Shown one piece after another: positions 32,476 through 34,389 of a stretch of DNA of 34,389 nucleotides. The notes under the pieces are model-generated. The model was not told the origin of the DNA. It saw nothing but the letters and a program-made list of their open reading frames with translations, and made no database searches. A program made the translations under genes and the position numbers. Numbering within the stretch: the stretch's first letter is position 1; every line of letters begins with the position of its first letter. Origin of the DNA: Treponema sp. (lineage in GTDB: Bacteria; Spirochaetota; Spirochaetia; Treponematales; Treponemataceae); contig JAKSTL010000022.1 of assembly GCA_024402595.1 (NCBI GenBank), forward strand, positions 1 to 34,389. The letters run 5' to 3'.

Positions 32476-33879
32476 TTATCTTTCAAAAAGTTTTATAAGT
32501 TTAAGCTTCCAGTTTACATAAGGATGAACTCTTAATGGTAAATTAAAGAAGCGGCTTCCAATTAAAACTGTAGAAGGATGTGTAAACTCTCTAAAGCCCC
32601 ATTCACCATGATAAGCGCCCATTCCCGAATGTCCAGTGCCATTAAATGGAACGCCTTTCACCATTAAATGTAAAATTACTTCGTTTATGCAGCCTCCACC
32701 ATACTGCTGAGTTGCCATGATTTTTTTTGCCCAAGCTATATCCTTTGTAAACAGATATAATGAAAGTCCATGTTCTCGCTCTGTAACTGTATTTAAAAGC
32801 TTACCAATTTCAGAATCTTTGTAAGTAACTACAGGCAATAAAGGACAGAAAAGTTCATGTAAAACAATATTTTCATTTATATCAACTGGATAAATTATTG
32901 TTGGCGAATATTTTTTATTTTCTGGATTTCCGTGGCCACCGAAAACAATTCTATCTTTATACTGTTCTGCTTCCTGAGCACATTTTTCGTATGCGGCTTT
33001 TGAAATCAGTTTTGGATACTCTGGATTATTTTCTGCAATTTCACCAATTTGTTTAATAAAAGCGGCCTTTAATTCTTCAATAAAATCTGCTGCAATTTCT
33101 TCTGCTACTGCAACTTGATTAATATTTATACAAACTTGACCTGCATTACAGATTTTGAAAAAGGCTATTTTCTTAGCGGCATCTTTTAAATCAGCATCTT
33201 TTCTAATGATACACCAGTTACCAGTTTCACCACCAAGTTCCAGAGCTGTAGATGTAAGATTTTTTGCGGCCGCTTCAAGAACATGAACACCAACTTTTGG
33301 AGAACCTGTATAAAAAATCTTATCAAAACGTTGAGCAAGACAAATATCTGCTACATCATGTCCACCATCGATGACACAAGCAAAAGATTCATCAAAAGTT
33401 TCTGAAATAATTTTCTTGAGCACTTCGGTACAAGCTTTAGATTTTGAACTGGTCTTAATGACGGCTGTATTTCCTCCAGCGATACTGGCTGTTAAAACTC
33501 CCAGGCTAAGTAAAATTGGAAAATTAAAAGGACTGATAATCAAAGAAACACCGTAAGGCATTTTATAAACCTTTGTGACCATACTTGGAAAACACAAAAG
33601 TCCGCTATAATGAGTTTCTGGTTTCGCCCATTTTTTTAATCCATGTAAGGCTTCGTTTATTTCCAGAATAACAGATCCAATATCACAAAAATATCCTTCT
33701 GCATAGCTTCGGCCTAAATCTTCTGTTAAAGCATCTGTTAATTCTTTTTCATTAGTAAGAACTGCGGCTTTTAGTTTTTTCAACTGCTGAACTCGCCACT
33801 TAGTGCTTAAGGTTGTTCCTGTATTAAAAAATGCACGCTGCTTTTTTACCAATTCACCAATTGATTCTTCATTCCACAT
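32476..33879 (-). CDS. Aldehyde dehydrogenase, class 3-like (NAD(P)-dependent)
   Basis: The 467-residue enzyme oxidises an aldehyde to an acid. Visible residues in order are the oxyanion-hole Asn in SPFNFPILLSLG (N119), the cofactor region FDKIFYTGS, the general base E214 in ALELGGETG, and catalytic C250 in NAGQVCINI. The short length, ISPFNFP motif and C-terminal helix with hydrophobic residues (LRVHPYVNWKLKLIKLF) fit the class 3/YwdH-like group, which often acts on fatty or aromatic aldehydes. The frame opens at 33891, but GGAG within those first codons lies 6 bases ahead of the ATG at 33879, which I take as the start. Substrate unknown. Confidence 0.92.
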   Translation of the reverse strand: MWNEESIGELVKKQRAFFNTGTTLSTKWRVQQLKKLKAAVLTNEKELTDALTEDLGRSYAEGYFCDIGSVILEINEALHGLKKWAKPETHYSGLLCFPSMVTKVYKMPYGVSLIISPFNFPILLSLGVLTASIAGGNTAVIKTSSKSKACTEVLKKIISETFDESFACVIDGGHDVADICLAQRFDKIFYTGSPKVGVHVLEAAAKNLTSTALELGGETGNWCIIRKDADLKDAAKKIAFFKICNAGQVCININQVAVAEEIAADFIEELKAAFIKQIGEIAENNPEYPKLISKAAYEKCAQEAEQYKDRIVFGGHGNPENKKYSPTIIYPVDINENIVLHELFCPLLPVVTYKDSEIGKLLNTVTEREHGLSLYLFTKDIAWAKKIMATQQYGGGCINEVILHLMVKGVPFNGTGHSGMGAYHGEWGFREFTHPSTVLIGSRFFNLPLRVHPYVNWKLKLIKLFER

Positions 33880-34139
33880 ATAAAACTCCATATTTCAAAA
33901 TAATGCGATTATTATAATAAATAAAAGATGAGTAATCCTATTTATATGTTTAAATTATTTTTAAGAGTTTTTCAATCGGTGAACTAGCAAATGAAGAAAA
34001 GATAAGTTTTGCTTTTACCATTTTGCAGTGGCGTAATTATTTATTAAAGGAAACCAAAAATTGTGAAGAAAGATGTTTGAACTTTTATTACATAAAACTA
34101 TTTATCAAGTTATATATTTATTTTACTAAACTAGATTCG
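33880..34139. other. AT-rich intergenic region without a supported gene
   Basis: No start codon with a ribosome-binding site and no coding region is supported. A plus-strand frame without stops runs from 33954 to 34184 but has no ATG; its first third (IGELANEEKISFAF near 33975-34016) looks protein-like and may be a gene remnant or chance. Confidence 0.35.
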
Positions 34140-34389
34140 TTATCCTACTATATTTTGGGGGAAATCCTGAAACAAGCGGTGTACTGAGTTCATCGAAGTG
34201 TTCAGGATGACAGCATTATCTGTTCTTATTAACAATTTTCTCTTTAAGTCGGGCAGACAGGATTTGCCGGTTCTGTCCCAAACCTCCTGTTTGCTCCGCC
34301 TCCGGCCGGCTTCGTGCTCTAATTTTGCCATCCTTGGCAAAATTGCCCTAAAAACGCTCCATGTCTTCGCCTTTTTACGGCCGCTCACT
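34140..34389. repeat. GC-rich dispersed-repeat-like segment at the window edge
   Basis: The base composition rises sharply (34255-34389). Part of it (34157-34189) matches the degenerate repeat at 6254-6324. On the minus strand GGCGAAGACATGGAGCG (34354-34370) resembles the GCGAAGGCGTGGAAGC module at 30246. A minus-strand frame runs to the edge, Arg/Lys-rich, but has no homology I recognise and probably just crosses the repeat. Confidence 0.5.

Noticed and set aside
34140..34388. Minus-strand Arg/Lys-rich frame at the right edge
   Set aside because: Lies across GC-rich repeat sequence shared with other intergenic sites and shows no recognisable domain.

Overview
The window is AT-rich and reads as a Treponema-like spirochaete (phylum Spirochaetota). 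The best markers are a periplasmic flagellar filament sheath protein (FlaA), a radical SAM enzyme of the spirochaete-restricted spiro-SPASM type, and a large TPR protein next to a TPR protein with Glu/Arg-rich tandem repeats, an arrangement I recall from Treponema pallidum. The species cannot be named from the sequence alone.

Layout. Positions 1-11359 are on the minus strand. Read 5' to 3' they are: spiro-SPASM radical SAM enzyme, glycosyltransferase-like protein, a three-part fusion (SpsF-like cytidylyltransferase, PseG-like domain, methyltransferase), a 314-nt gap with degenerate repeats, an ATP-grasp ligase, a cell-wall amidase, a GerMN-domain membrane protein, flaA with a clear promoter and terminator, a RelA/SpoT-type synthetase domain fused to TPRs, and a truncated tRNA-Glu. 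The plus-strand block xseA-xseB-mutL (11417-14945) handles DNA repair. A minus-strand pair of TPR/coiled-coil proteins (15028-18462) faces a plus-strand run: a membrane TPR protein, a metallophosphoesterase, a ParB-like protein, and a partner-switching module (GAF-SpoIIE phosphatase, STAS antagonist, RsbW-like kinase; 18600-24758). A bidirectional terminator separates this from ssrA (tmRNA, minus strand). Next come a heterodimeric ABC exporter (plus), hslO/Hsp33 (minus), thrS (plus) and an aldehyde dehydrogenase (minus). The right edge is a GC-rich dispersed-repeat-like segment.

The strongest candidate for an undescribed system is the set at 4459-11359. Three genes overlap by 26 and 11 nt, so they are probably co-translated: the radical SAM enzyme, the GT-like protein and the cytidylyltransferase/PseG/methyltransferase fusion. 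An ATP-grasp ligase lies just downstream, then envelope genes and the flagellar sheath gene. The N-terminal part of the radical SAM protein itself resembles the SpsF-like nucleotidyltransferase domain of the fusion protein but lacks its nucleotide-binding signature. I infer a pathway that makes and transfers an unusual modified sugar, possibly onto periplasmic flagella or the envelope. The substrate and target are not shown by the sequence.

Other notable points are a tmRNA encoding an unusually long 21-residue tag, a TPR membrane protein ending in a degenerate Mrr-like nuclease fold, an alternating 66-bp pattern inside a 33-bp coding repeat, a roughly 256-bp intergenic segment bounded by 12-bp direct repeats upstream of thrS, and a ThrRS without its TGS domain.
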